Below are positions 56,335-63,989 of a DNA stretch of 64,000 nucleotides, piece after piece. The stretch's first letter is position 1, and every line of letters starts with the position of its first letter. Made by a program: the position numbers and the translations under genes. The notes under the pieces are model-generated. The model did not search any database. It was not told the DNA's origin and saw only the letters and a program-made list of their open reading frames with translations. Location of the stretch: NCBI GenBank assembly GCA_003223245.1, contig QHYI01000104.1, forward strand, positions 26,532-90,531. Direction: 5' to 3'. This stretch comes from Acidobacteriota bacterium. GTDB lineage: Bacteria; Acidobacteriota; Terriglobia; Acidiferrales; UBA7541.

Positions 56335-56368
56335 GGCTCCTGGACGATAATGTTCAGGAGCCTTTTTT
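56335..56368 (+). terminator. Rho-independent terminator of the IscA-type gene, overlapping the next gene's ribosome site
   Basis: GGCTCCTGGA (56335-56344) pairs with TTCAGGAGCC (56353-56362) around CGATAATG, followed by six T. The T run ends at the base before ATG 56369. The AGGAG of the 3' arm (56356-56360) is also the only ribosome site for the following methyltransferase gene, 8 bases before its ATG. A smaller hairpin GGCGG/CCGCC lies at 56303-56319. Confidence 0.8.
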
Positions 56369-57007
56369 ATGCCCACCAGTCAAACAGAATGGGATGCCAA
56401 GCATAGCTTGGCGGCGAAGGAAGCTGCTGAGCCACCAGTGGGGATTCTGACCGAGCTGTGGCCGCTACTGCCTCTAGGCGCCGCGCTGGACTTGGCCTGC
56501 GGCAGAGGCCGAAACGCGCTCTTCCTGGCCGAGCACGGGCGCCACGTGACGGCCGTGGATTGGTCTGCGGCTGCACTGGACATTCTGGAAGAGCGAGCAG
56601 GGACTCTCAAGATTCCCGTCAGACGCATTCCGAGGATGGATGAAGGGAAACAGCCGACGCGCGCGGGAATTGATCTGCTGCAAGCAGATCTCGAGAGCGT
56701 GAAACTACCAGCGAGTCGCTACGCGCTTATTCTCTGCGTACGATACCTGCAGCGGCCGCTGTTTCCACAGATTTGCCGGGCGCTGTGTCCGGGAGGAATG
56801 CTGCTGATGGAGACGTATACCAAAGCGCAGCTGGAATTTTCCGGGGGACCGCGGGATCCCGCGCACCTTCTAGATAAAGGTGAACTGAGGAAAGCTTTTC
56901 CCGAATTGGAGACGATTTTTTACCGCGAGTTGCGCACGGAGCAGGGAATTGCGAGCTTAGCCGCGAGGAAGGCCGGCGGCAACAATCGCGACTCGATTGG
57001 CGACTAG
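56369..57007 (+). CDS. Class I SAM-dependent methyltransferase
   Basis: The 212-residue enzyme has the SAM motif I ALDLACGRGRNALFLAEHG near 39 and motif II TAVDWSAAALDILEE near 60. Motif IV appears as DLLQADLESVKLPASRYALILCVRYLQ (in part). A Pro-rich motif follows near ALCPGGMLLMETYTKAQ. It resembles TehB/UbiE-like small methyltransferases of unknown substrate. The only ribosome site, AGGAG, lies in the upstream terminator hairpin, so translation may depend on that hairpin opening. Alternative in-frame starts downstream are weak. A repeat copy follows its stop. Confidence 0.88.
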   Translation: MPTSQTEWDAKHSLAAKEAAEPPVGILTELWPLLPLGAALDLACGRGRNALFLAEHGRHVTAVDWSAAALDILEERAGTLKIPVRRIPRMDEGKQPTRAGIDLLQADLESVKLPASRYALILCVRYLQRPLFPQICRALCPGGMLLMETYTKAQLEFSGGPRDPAHLLDKGELRKAFPELETIFYRELRTEQGIASLAARKAGGNNRDSIGD

Positions 57008-57062
57008 CGACTCACGTCCTCCTGCTATAGAAGTTCGGCCCATCCCGAGAGGGCGCACGGCA

Positions 57063-57093
57063 AGAAAAGCGGAGGGCTGCCGCACTCCAAAGG
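57063..57093. repeat. Dispersed palindromic repeat, copy 2
   Basis: The frame AGAAAAGCGG...GCCGCACTCCAAAGGA matches the 6472-6507 element, with a shortened hairpin (GCGG/CCGC) in the middle. It sits between the methyltransferase and nadE genes. Confidence 0.6.
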
Positions 57094-57168
57094 ACTTCTT
57101 CGCAAGAATTTTGCATGGCGCTGTCGGTTTGCAATCTTGGGTCACAGTTCGTATGCTTTAGTTCGAGC

Positions 57169-58806
57169 ATGAAAATAGCTCTCGCTCAGTTCAATCCTAC
57201 AGTCGGAGACTTTGCAGGGAATTCGGCTCGCATCTTGAGCCTTTCGGCGCAAGCGCACGAACGTGGCGCCGGGCTAGTGGTATTTTCCGAGCTCTGCTTG
57301 TGCGGGTACTTTCCTTTGGACCTTCTCGAGCGCCCGGCTTTTGTCGAGCGAAATCACCAGCAATTGAAAGAACTCGCGGCCAAGATTCCAGTGCCATCGA
57401 TTGTTGGTTATGCGGGGCGCGTTAAGAATGGAACGGGGAAATCCATCGCCAACAAAGCGGCGTTGATTTGCGCGGGGCGCGTGGTTTTCGAGCAGAGCAA
57501 GATGCTGCTACCGACCTATGACGTGTTCGACGAAACGCGTTACTTTCAGCCAGCGGACCGGCAATACGTGTTTGGTTTAGACGGCGAACAACTGGGAATC
57601 ACGATCTGCGAAGACGTGTGGAACGACAAGAACTTTTGGGCCAAGCCCATGTACGAGCGCGACCCGGTCAGCGAAATTGTGAGGCAGGGAAGTACGGTAT
57701 TGCTGAACCTCTCGGGTTCGCCTTATGCCCTCGACAAGCGCGCACTGCGCTTCGAGATGCTGCGGTCGATTGCGCTGACGCACAAACGGCCGGTCATTTA
57801 CGTCAATCAGGTGGGGGGCGACGACAGCTTGGTTTTCGACGGCGCGAGCATTGCGCTTACCGCGGATGGCAAGGTGGCGGCTCAGGCGAAAGCATTTGAA
57901 GAAGACCTGGTCATCTTCGATACCGCAACGGGAAAGGGCGAAATCCATGAGCTGCCGCACGAGGAGATTGCTTATGCGTATCGCGCCCTGGTAACCGGGA
58001 CGCGCGACTATGTGCGCAAATGCGGCTTCAAGAAAGTGCTTGTGGGGCTGAGCGGAGGCATTGATTCGGCGGTGGTTGCAACGATTGCGGTGGACGCCCT
58101 GGGCGTGGAAAATGTGCTGGGCGTTTCGATGCCCGGGCCTTTCTCTTCGCCCGGGAGCAAATCGGACGCGCAAACGGTAGCGAAGAACCTGGGGATTCAA
58201 TTCCTCACCCTGCCGATTACCGATGTGTTTGAGAGTTACAAGAAGGCGCTGGCTCCGGCGTTCGGTGAACGCCCCATGGATGTCACGGAAGAAAACATTC
58301 AAGCGCGCATTCGAGGAAATTATTTGATGGCGCTGTCCAACAAATTCGGGTCCATGGTGCTCAGCACGGGAAACAAATCGGAGATTGCGGTCGGTTATTG
58401 CACACTGTACGGCGACATGGCCGGAGGATTGGCCGTGATTTCGGACGTGCCGAAATTGATGGTATATGAATTGGCGCGATGGATTAACCGCGAGAGGGAA
58501 GTGATCCCCCGATCGACGATCGAAAAGCCGCCTTCGGCAGAGCTGCGGCTGAATCAGAAAGATGAGGACAGTTTGCCTCCCTATGAAGTACTGGACCGCA
58601 TCCTGAAGGCTTATATTGAGGATTTGCGAAGCCCTGAGGAAATTGCCGACCATTATGGGCTGGACCTGAAACTGGTCCAAGAGATTGCGCTGCGCGTCGA
58701 TCACAATGAGTACAAACGCAAGCAAGCAGCTCCGGGGCTGAAAATTACGTCGCGGGCATTTGGGTTTGGGCGGCCGTTTCCGATTGCACAGAAATTCATT
58801 CCGTAG
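57169..58806 (+). CDS. nadE: Glutamine-dependent NAD+ synthetase
   Basis: The 545-residue enzyme amidates NaAD to NAD. The N-terminal nitrilase-type glutaminase domain has E41 (FSELCLCGYF), K111 (EQSKMLLPTYD) and C147 (ITICEDVWN). The ammonia ligase domain has the ATP P-loop GLSGGIDSAVVATIAVDA near 295 (in part), then VLSTGNKSEIAVGYCTLYGDMAGG (in part) and PSAELRLNQKDEDSLPPYEVLD (in part). ATG 57169 is chosen over 57115, because the conserved fold begins MKIALAQFNPTVGDF. It is complete, with no frameshift. Confidence 0.95.
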   Translation: MKIALAQFNPTVGDFAGNSARILSLSAQAHERGAGLVVFSELCLCGYFPLDLLERPAFVERNHQQLKELAAKIPVPSIVGYAGRVKNGTGKSIANKAALICAGRVVFEQSKMLLPTYDVFDETRYFQPADRQYVFGLDGEQLGITICEDVWNDKNFWAKPMYERDPVSEIVRQGSTVLLNLSGSPYALDKRALRFEMLRSIALTHKRPVIYVNQVGGDDSLVFDGASIALTADGKVAAQAKAFEEDLVIFDTATGKGEIHELPHEEIAYAYRALVTGTRDYVRKCGFKKVLVGLSGGIDSAVVATIAVDALGVENVLGVSMPGPFSSPGSKSDAQTVAKNLGIQFLTLPITDVFESYKKALAPAFGERPMDVTEENIQARIRGNYLMALSNKFGSMVLSTGNKSEIAVGYCTLYGDMAGGLAVISDVPKLMVYELARWINREREVIPRSTIEKPPSAELRLNQKDEDSLPPYEVLDRILKAYIEDLRSPEEIADHYGLDLKLVQEIALRVDHNEYKRKQAAPGLKITSRAFGFGRPFPIAQKFIP

Positions 58807-58944
58807 GGGAGTTGAAAGTTAAGAATTGAAACAGGAAGCAGAACGAGCAGCACAGGCAACAAATTCGATTAGGCGCTAGGAGGCTCGCGTTAGGCATCCC
58901 CAGGCAGCAACGCGCCCGCGGGCCGCCCGCGCCAGAAAAATCAG

Positions 58945-59868
58945 ATGAGGTCCTTTGTGAAGACACTTCTAAGGCTCAGTATAGTCCTGACAGCGTTCCT
59001 GGTTGGTTTGCCGTTGCAGGCCCAGCAACCCCAACCGGTTGCGGCCACAACGGCTTCAACGGCCCCACCTCAGACACAGAAGAATATCGAAGCCTATTTG
59101 CGAAATCTCTATGCCTTCGGGCCGGATGTGAAATTGACCGTTGGACCGCTGAACGAATCGGCAGTAGAAGGAATTCTCGAATCCGAGATTACTGTGACCA
59201 TGGGAGAGCAAAAGCAAAACGCCAAATTCTACGTGAGCAAGGACGGGAGATATCTTTTTCGCGGCGAGCTCTCCGATATGACCAAGGATCCCTTGGCCGA
59301 GAACCTGGCGCAGATTCGCATGACCGACGCGCCAGCCCTCGGTGATCCCAAGGCCCCGGTGACCATCGTGGAATACTCGGACTTTCAGTGCCCCGTGTGC
59401 CGCAGTCTACATGACACGCTGCGAGGCCTCCTGCCGAGCTACGGCCGAAAGGTGAGAGTAATCTTCAAGGATTTTCCGCTCGAAAAGCTCCACCCATGGG
59501 CGCGCACTGCAGCCATCGCCGGCCGCTGCGCGTATCAGCAAAAACCCGAGGCCTTCTGGAAGCTGTATGACCTGATTTACGACAACCAGGAGATCATTTC
59601 CGCGGAGAACGCCTGGACCAAGATGACGGACTATGCCGTCCAGGCCGGCCTGGAGCAGGGCGCTTTTAAGAGCTGCATGGCCAGCCCCGAAGCCGCGGCC
59701 GCGGTTAACGCCAGCCAGGCCAATGGTGAAAAGCTGGAAGTCAACAGCACGCCAACCGTCTTCGTCAATGGGCGCCGCATGGTTGGTGCGGACGAGCATC
59801 TACTCCAACAGTACATCAACTACGAACTCGCCAAATCGAGCGCGAGCAAAACAGCAGAAAAAAGGTAA
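58945..59868 (+). CDS. Exported DsbA-like thiol oxidoreductase
   Basis: The 307-residue protein starts with a signal peptide (SIVLTAFLVGLPLQAQQ) and has a thioredoxin-like domain with C149-P-V-C152 in VEYSDFQCPVCRSLHD. The DsbA helical insert and the cis-Pro in VNSTPTVFVNGRRMVG follow. Residues 45-130 form an extra N-terminal domain. The family of Thioredoxin_4-type DsbA proteins oxidises or isomerises disulfides outside the cytoplasm. It could serve the cytochrome thiols of the ccm system 10 kb upstream; that link is only an idea. It has no neighbour in the same unit. Confidence 0.88.
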   Translation: MRSFVKTLLRLSIVLTAFLVGLPLQAQQPQPVAATTASTAPPQTQKNIEAYLRNLYAFGPDVKLTVGPLNESAVEGILESEITVTMGEQKQNAKFYVSKDGRYLFRGELSDMTKDPLAENLAQIRMTDAPALGDPKAPVTIVEYSDFQCPVCRSLHDTLRGLLPSYGRKVRVIFKDFPLEKLHPWARTAAIAGRCAYQQKPEAFWKLYDLIYDNQEIISAENAWTKMTDYAVQAGLEQGAFKSCMASPEAAAAVNASQANGEKLEVNSTPTVFVNGRRMVGADEHLLQQYINYELAKSSASKTAEKR

Positions 59869-60529
59869 TTGACCCTCGCAAAACGGAAGGGCCGGGGGAG
59901 CGCAGGGAAGCCGAGAAGGGAAAGCGGTTTGTGGACCTGCTTCCTGAGGGCGGCCCCGTGCGACGCATTTATTAGTTAACATAATATTCCTTATCGGACG
60001 CAGACGGTCAGGCCTGGCCTTTGCGTTTCCACAACTTTCTTCGGCAACCGCTTAACGGTCTTGCCGGGACGGGCTTACGGTCGGACGGCCGTGACGAGCC
60101 AAGGTAAATAGCCTGCTAGGTGCATGGAAGGAATTCTTCACGTCGTTATTATTTAATGTTGTAATCGCGAGAAATCGCCGGTATGCTAGGCGCAACTCGC
60201 TTGGCCAGCGTACACAGTGTATGTTGACTTTGGGCGGCGCAGAAGAAGCGCCGCCCTGCTTGTTTTCCGTCTGACACCGAAAAGACCTCGAGCACGGCGT
60301 GCTAGCCGCGCGTTTTTTCTGACGGGACAGGCGGCGGTAATTCCCGTGCCGCCCCGTTGAAGGCTTTGAGCTTCCAGTTGTTCAGCGCACTTCCCTGCAC
60401 CGGGACGCAATAGCCCCCCTTGCCGTTCCAGCTGTCAGCAAAGACCTGGATATAGCCGGCCACGAACAACATTGTGTCTCCCGCCACCTGCCCGGACGCC
60501 GGGGCTGCGCGAAACCTGCGAAAATCCCC
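59869..60529. other. Large gap with an orphan terminator hairpin
   Basis: This 661-base gap holds no recognised gene. It includes AT-rich stretches (59966-59995 and 60140-60165), an 11-bp palindrome TACACAGTGTA (60211-60221) and the hairpin terminator at 60232-60266. On the minus strand a frame from 60562 to 60302 (86 codons) has some protein-like composition (VAGYIQVFADSWNGKGGY) but no recognised family. A short RNA ending at the terminator is possible. Confidence 0.4.
60232..60266 (+). terminator. Orphan intrinsic terminator-like hairpin
   Basis: GGGCGGCGC (60232-60240) pairs with GCGCCGCCC (60248-60256) around AGAAGAA, followed by TGCTTGTTTT. No gene on this strand ends just upstream; the nearest is 360 bases away. 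Confidence 0.55.
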
Positions 60530-60558
60530 TTGACAATCCCTAGCTTGTACGCTATTGT
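60530..60558 (+). promoter_or_regulatory. Promoter of the SatD-like gene
   Basis: TTGACA (60530-60535), a 17-base spacer and TATTGT (60553-60558) form a good sigma-70 promoter. Operator 1 covers the -10 box, which suggests repression. Confidence 0.6.
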
Positions 60559-60562
60559 GCAA
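60545..60562. promoter_or_regulatory. Operator 1 (TTGTAC-N6-GTGCAA)
   Basis: The 18-bp pseudo-palindrome overlaps the -10 box of the SatD-like gene. Its centre is 28 bases from that of operator 2. Confidence 0.7.
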
Positions 60563-60572
60563 ATCCTTAGAG

Positions 60573-60590
60573 TTGTACGAAATTGTACAA
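60573..60590. promoter_or_regulatory. Operator 2 (TTGTAC-N6-GTACAA)
   Basis: This is the perfect form of the 18-bp palindrome, 28 bases centre to centre from operators 1 and 3. Confidence 0.75.
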
Positions 60591-60600
60591 GTTCTAGTAT

Positions 60601-60618
60601 TTGTACAGTACCGTACAA
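60601..60618. promoter_or_regulatory. Operator 3 (TTGTAC-N6-GTACAA)
   Basis: This is a second perfect copy, ending 29 bases before the SatD-like ATG. Confidence 0.75.
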
Positions 60619-60647
60619 ATCAGAATCGCTTGCGAAGCGGTGGCCCT

Positions 60648-61292
60648 ATGCCTTCCGAAACCTACGCTGTGGTGATCGCCGACGTGCTGGCTTCGAGTGC
60701 CCGCAAGGACCTGCGCGCCCTACTGGGCAAGAAGTTAGCGGACGCATCTGAGAGGCATCTGCGGCAGAAGCTCATCCGCCTGCCCTATAGCGTGACCGCC
60801 GGCGATGAATTTCAGACCATTACCGCGGAGCTGCCCTCGCTCCCCGCCTTGCTTCTGGACCTGCGCGCCACGCTTCAGCCGTTACCCCTCCGCGTGGGCG
60901 TCGGCATCGGTGAAGTTGCCGACCGCATTCAGCCGCCGGTCAACCGGCTCACCGGTGAAGCCTTTCAATTCGCGCGCTGGGCGCTGGAAAAGGTCAAGGC
61001 CAACAGCCTCTTTAAATTCGAGGTCCTGACCGCCTTTGCCTCGCACAATGAGCCCTTCATCCACACGATCAACCTGCTTTACGGCTTGCATGACACACTG
61101 ATGTTGCAGATCACCGCGAAACAGTGGGAGACTATCCGCCGCTTCCTGGACCACCCGGCGCTCGAACAAACCGCCAAGCGGCTGAAGCTGGACGTTTCCA
61201 CGGTTTCGCGAAATCTGAAACGGGGATACTATTGGCAACTCGCCGAAACTGTTAAAGTAGCCGGGGCGTTCATCGAGCGCGCTTTTCGTTAG
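60648..61292 (+). CDS. SatD-like transcription regulator
   Basis: The 214-residue protein matches the SatD family, often paired with DUF3307 genes. The N-terminal domain (YAVVIADVLASSARKDLR) contains SVTAGDEFQTI near 50 and LRVGVGIGEVADRI near 85, which look like a degenerate GGDEF/nucleotide-cyclase fold with the catalytic set lost. Its C-terminal end has an HTH, LEQTAKRLKLDVSTVSRNLKRG, near 170-192. ATG 60648 is preferred to an upstream in-frame start at 60555, which would lie inside the operators. It probably represses itself and the next gene through the five operators. The gene ends 38 bases before DUF3307. Confidence 0.82.
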   Translation: MPSETYAVVIADVLASSARKDLRALLGKKLADASERHLRQKLIRLPYSVTAGDEFQTITAELPSLPALLLDLRATLQPLPLRVGVGIGEVADRIQPPVNRLTGEAFQFARWALEKVKANSLFKFEVLTAFASHNEPFIHTINLLYGLHDTLMLQITAKQWETIRRFLDHPALEQTAKRLKLDVSTVSRNLKRGYYWQLAETVKVAGAFIERAFR

Positions 61293-61302
61293 CTGCCGTT
61301 AG

Positions 61303-61320
61303 TTGCACAAAAACGTACAA
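61303..61320. promoter_or_regulatory. Operator 4 (TTGCAC-N6-GTACAA)
   Basis: The copy lies between the SatD-like stop and the DUF3307 start. One base differs from the perfect form. Confidence 0.7.
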
Positions 61321-61330
61321 ATCGGGGAAT

Positions 61331-61348
61331 TTGTACAAAACTATGCAA
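61331..61348. promoter_or_regulatory. Operator 5 (TTGTAC-N6-ATGCAA)
   Basis: The copy is 28 bases centre to centre from operator 4. Its right half contains the ATG 61343 of the DUF3307 gene, so binding would cover the start of translation. Confidence 0.65.
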
Positions 61349-62137
61349 ATCCTCTTCCGGGCGTTTCTAGCCATTTATTTGGCTCATCTGCTGACCGATT
61401 TCGTTTTTCAGACGCACCGGCTCGTCGAACAAAAGCGCCATGGCCAGTTGTCCGCCTATGTTTTCCATGGTCTGACGCACTATCTTTCTGCAGTCCTCCT
61501 AGTCAGCTTCTTCCTGGCGGGATCCGGTTTATGGTTGCGCACGCATCTGGTTCTTTTGGCCCTCACGCTCGTTCATTTGCTCATCGATTTCGCCAAAATC
61601 CAATTCACCAAGAAAGCTCCTCTCAACGACGGCGCCGCCGCGTATGTTTCCGACCAGTTTCTCCATTTTCTGAGCGTTGCGTTCGCCGCCTGGTTTCTCT
61701 CGCCCGGCCTGCCCTTTGCGGAAGTGGCCGCGCTGCTTGGTCGAGGGCGCGCCGTTCCGAGCAGGCTGCTTTTTATTCCTGTCATTTACGTCGGCGTGAT
61801 TTTTGGCGGCGGCTATTTGATTCGCGCTCTCACCCGCCCTCTCGCGCAAAGCGTGCATCTTGACCCGCCGGAAAAGCGCAACGAACCCATGCAAAACGCC
61901 GGACTCTACATCGGCTGGCTCGAGCGCTTTTTGTTGCTCACGGCCCTCCTGCTGCAATCTCCGGGCACCACCGGGCTGATCCTTGCTGCCAAAGCCATTG
62001 CCCGTTATCCGGAGTTTAAATCCGAACATTTTGCAGAATATTTTCTGATCGGCACGCTTCTGAGCTTCTCGATCGCGGTAATGGGCGGGGCCATTCTTGC
62101 GCGCGTGGTCCTGGGCCAATTCCATGTCGCGGGCTGA
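61343..62137 (+). CDS. DUF3307 membrane protein
   Basis: The 264-residue protein has about seven membrane helices and the DUF3307 opening AIYLAHLLTDFVFQTHRLVEQKR near 8-30 (in part), with HLLIDFAKIQF near 82. His, Asp and Gln of that block (AHLLTDFVFQ) are conserved in the family; the function is not known. ATG 61343 is taken as the start; a TTG at 61331 is in frame, but falls in operator 5. The preceding GGGGA is rather far (14 bases). It is probably regulated by the SatD-like protein. Confidence 0.83.
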   Translation: MQILFRAFLAIYLAHLLTDFVFQTHRLVEQKRHGQLSAYVFHGLTHYLSAVLLVSFFLAGSGLWLRTHLVLLALTLVHLLIDFAKIQFTKKAPLNDGAAAYVSDQFLHFLSVAFAAWFLSPGLPFAEVAALLGRGRAVPSRLLFIPVIYVGVIFGGGYLIRALTRPLAQSVHLDPPEKRNEPMQNAGLYIGWLERFLLLTALLLQSPGTTGLILAAKAIARYPEFKSEHFAEYFLIGTLLSFSIAVMGGAILARVVLGQFHVAG

Positions 62138-62199
62138 ATTTCCACAGAATCTTTGCTGATGGGTGCTGTTTCCCTTCGCAATTTTGTTAGAATTCCCCC

Positions 62200-63006
62200 G
62201 TGGAAACCTCGACGGTTTCGCCGCGGCTTGCCATCATTCAGCTGCACCCGATCAAGTCGCTCGACCCGGTGCAGGTCAAGGAAGCGCGTGTCGGCCCTGG
62301 CGGCGGGCTGGAATTTGACCGCGCCTGGGCTCTCTACTCCGGCGACGGGCAATGGGTGAACGGCAAGCGCACTGCGGCGGTTCACCTAATTCGTGCTGCG
62401 TACGCCCCGGACCTCAGCTCCGTCACGCTTTCTGTTCCCACGAATCGCGGCAGCACTCCCACCAAGACGTTTGACTTTCCGGGCGGCTCGGCCGATGCCG
62501 CACAATGGTTCAGCAAGTTCTTCGACCAACCCATTACGGTGCGTTATTCTCCCGAAGGTTTTCCTGACGACACCGTCGCCAATGGCCCTACGATCATCTC
62601 CACCGCGTCGCTCGACGCGATTGGCACCGTATTCCCCGGGCTCACCGTCAGCGATATGCGCCTGCGTTTTCGCACCACGCTGGAAATCGATGGCGTACCG
62701 GCCTTTTGGGAAGACCAGCTTTTCGCCGCAGACAAGAATGTTCTCGTGCCGTTTCGCATCGGCGAAGTGCAGTTCGAGGGCAGCAATCCCTGCGTGCGCT
62801 GCCCTGTCCCTCCGCGCAATCCGCAAACCGGGGCAATCATTCCTGGCTTTCAGAAACTCTTTTCCGACTATCGCCGCAGCCACATCCCGAACTGGACTCC
62901 CGAGGCGCGCTTCGACCATTACTACCTCCTAGCCACGAACACGCGCGTCGCCAAGTCAGAGGCCGGCAAGGTCCTCCGCGTCGGAGACCCGGTTGTAGTT
63001 GGCTGA
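62200..63006 (+). CDS. MOSC domain protein
   Basis: The 268-residue protein has an N-terminal MOSC_N beta-barrel (LAIIQLHPIKSLDPVQVKEARV in part, then LEFDRAWALYSGDGQWVNGK) and a C-terminal MOSC domain containing the sulfur-carrying Cys in EGSNPCVRCPVPPRNP near 208. The family (YcbX/MARC-like) transfers sulfur to, or uses, the molybdenum cofactor. The C-x2-C pair fits. The start is GTG 62200, with no nearby ATG. It is a single gene; a molybdoenzyme partner is not in the window. Confidence 0.88.
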   Translation: METSTVSPRLAIIQLHPIKSLDPVQVKEARVGPGGGLEFDRAWALYSGDGQWVNGKRTAAVHLIRAAYAPDLSSVTLSVPTNRGSTPTKTFDFPGGSADAAQWFSKFFDQPITVRYSPEGFPDDTVANGPTIISTASLDAIGTVFPGLTVSDMRLRFRTTLEIDGVPAFWEDQLFAADKNVLVPFRIGEVQFEGSNPCVRCPVPPRNPQTGAIIPGFQKLFSDYRRSHIPNWTPEARFDHYYLLATNTRVAKSEAGKVLRVGDPVVVG

Positions 63007-63039
63007 ATCAGACAAACTTCGGATTTGGTTTCAGTCTCT

Positions 63040-63387
63040 TTACAGAGGGAGGATGGCCTTTTTTATCGCATCCAATTTATGTTGCGCGATAATGGTGTCC
63101 TTCTGGTTAAAAACAACCGGCGGCTCGTACCGCGCGGTGCGGCTCTCATTTAGCAAATCCCGGTAATCCCGACGAATCCGCTTCAATTTTGCGCTTCTTT
63201 CTACGTAAGTGAGACGAGCGGCATGCGTTGGCGGGTGGACACCCAAAGTTGCCAAATAGGCATCCACATATTGCAACGCGGAATAAAATATCCCGGTCAG
63301 TTTCCAATCAAAGAACGGATTATCCGTGGACTGTGCGAAGAACTCGTTGTGTTGCGCTCGTGCGAGATGGTCGTCCTTGCTGGGCAA
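63040..63387 (-). CDS. HEPN-like protein of a three-gene cassette
   Basis: The 115-residue helical protein resembles HEPN proteins: DHLARAQHNEFFAQSTDNPFFDW (in part), IFYSALQYVDAYLATLGVHPPTH and LLNESRTARYEPP. The catalytic HEPN pattern Rx4-6H is not clearly present; an N-terminal H-x-x-R and ESRTARY take its place. HEPN proteins are often RNA-cutting toxins. It starts 7 bases after the stop of the middle gene on the minus strand, so all three genes are one operon. Confident in the cassette, moderate on the fold. Confidence 0.65.
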   Translation of the reverse strand: MPSKDDHLARAQHNEFFAQSTDNPFFDWKLTGIFYSALQYVDAYLATLGVHPPTHAARLTYVERSAKLKRIRRDYRDLLNESRTARYEPPVVFNQKDTIIAQHKLDAIKKAILPL

Positions 63388-63393
63388 AACGCA

Positions 63394-63783
63394 TCACCTC
63401 TCAAACACAATTTTGCCCACCTTGCTAATGAGGTCGTCAAGCCTGCGATTCATTCTAGCTAGAACGTGAAAATCAAATCTCACACCAGGATAGATCGCCA
63501 TGATTTCTTCTTCTCGAGCATAAACCTTGTCTCGAATCGCTGCATCGCGCTCATTAACAACAGAGATCACGCGAAACTCGCCATCCGCGTTGCGCTCAAC
63601 GATAACTGCTTCGATTTCGGGAACCAGAGACAATTCAATTTGAAGGCATGCCTCTATGCTGAATATGGGCCTGCTCGAGACAGACGGGCGTTGCGGTTCC
63701 ACGTTAACAACTGCGCTTTTCTCGCTGCTAAAGAACGGAAAAGCGGACGCGGCTTGGTTGTTCCAATTGGTTGTTTCAATCAT
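63394..63783 (-). CDS. Unknown protein, middle gene of the HEPN cassette
   Basis: The 129-residue protein is not assigned. A disordered Ser-rich N terminus (about 40 residues) precedes a domain with ACLQIELSLVPEIEAVIVERN, VISVVNERDAAIRDKVYARE and FDFHVLARMNRRLDDLISKVGKIVF (in part). The pattern resembles proteins paired with HEPN partners and could be a decayed nucleotidyltransferase or an antidote; I cannot prove either. It overlaps the upstream small gene (ATGA at 63780-63783) and precedes the HEPN-like gene by 6 bases. Confidence 0.7.
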   Translation of the reverse strand: MIETTNWNNQAASAFPFFSSEKSAVVNVEPQRPSVSSRPIFSIEACLQIELSLVPEIEAVIVERNADGEFRVISVVNERDAAIRDKVYAREEEIMAIYPGVRFDFHVLARMNRRLDDLISKVGKIVFER

Positions 63784-63989
63784 GCTCTTTTTTTCAATTG
63801 ATCGGGGACGTCTGTCGCCACAACGTTGGATGCATTCACCATGTACATGGGATCACCGTTCGGGAGGTACTCGTCCAGTCTAATAACGCTCGCAACCACC
63901 GCTTTCATTCGGAGTTTTGTGCCGTCGGCGAGAATGTAGGTATTCCACTTTTCGCCGCCATCTGGCTCGAAATCAACTTCTTCTCCCAT
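63780..63989 (-). CDS. Small protein, first gene of the HEPN cassette
   Basis: The 69-residue acidic protein has a compact beta-type core: WNTYILADGTKLRMKAVVAS, VIRLDEYLPNGDPMYMVNAS and NVVATDVPDQLKKR. Its small size and lead position fit an antitoxin or a regulator; no family is named. A good ribosome site, GGAGAG, lies at 63995-64000, 5 bases before the ATG. The stop overlaps the next start by 4 bases. The promoter is outside the window. Confidence 0.75.
   Translation of the reverse strand: MGEEVDFEPDGGEKWNTYILADGTKLRMKAVVASVIRLDEYLPNGDPMYMVNASNVVATDVPDQLKKRA

Noticed and set aside
57577-58725. A 382-codon open frame opposite nadE
   Set aside because: Antisense shadow of nadE, with no motif of its own.
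60302-60562. Minus-strand 86-codon frame next to the SatD-like promoter
   Set aside because: Composition is protein-like in part, but the start lies inside operator 1, no ribosome site or family was seen, and the plus-strand promoter overlaps it.
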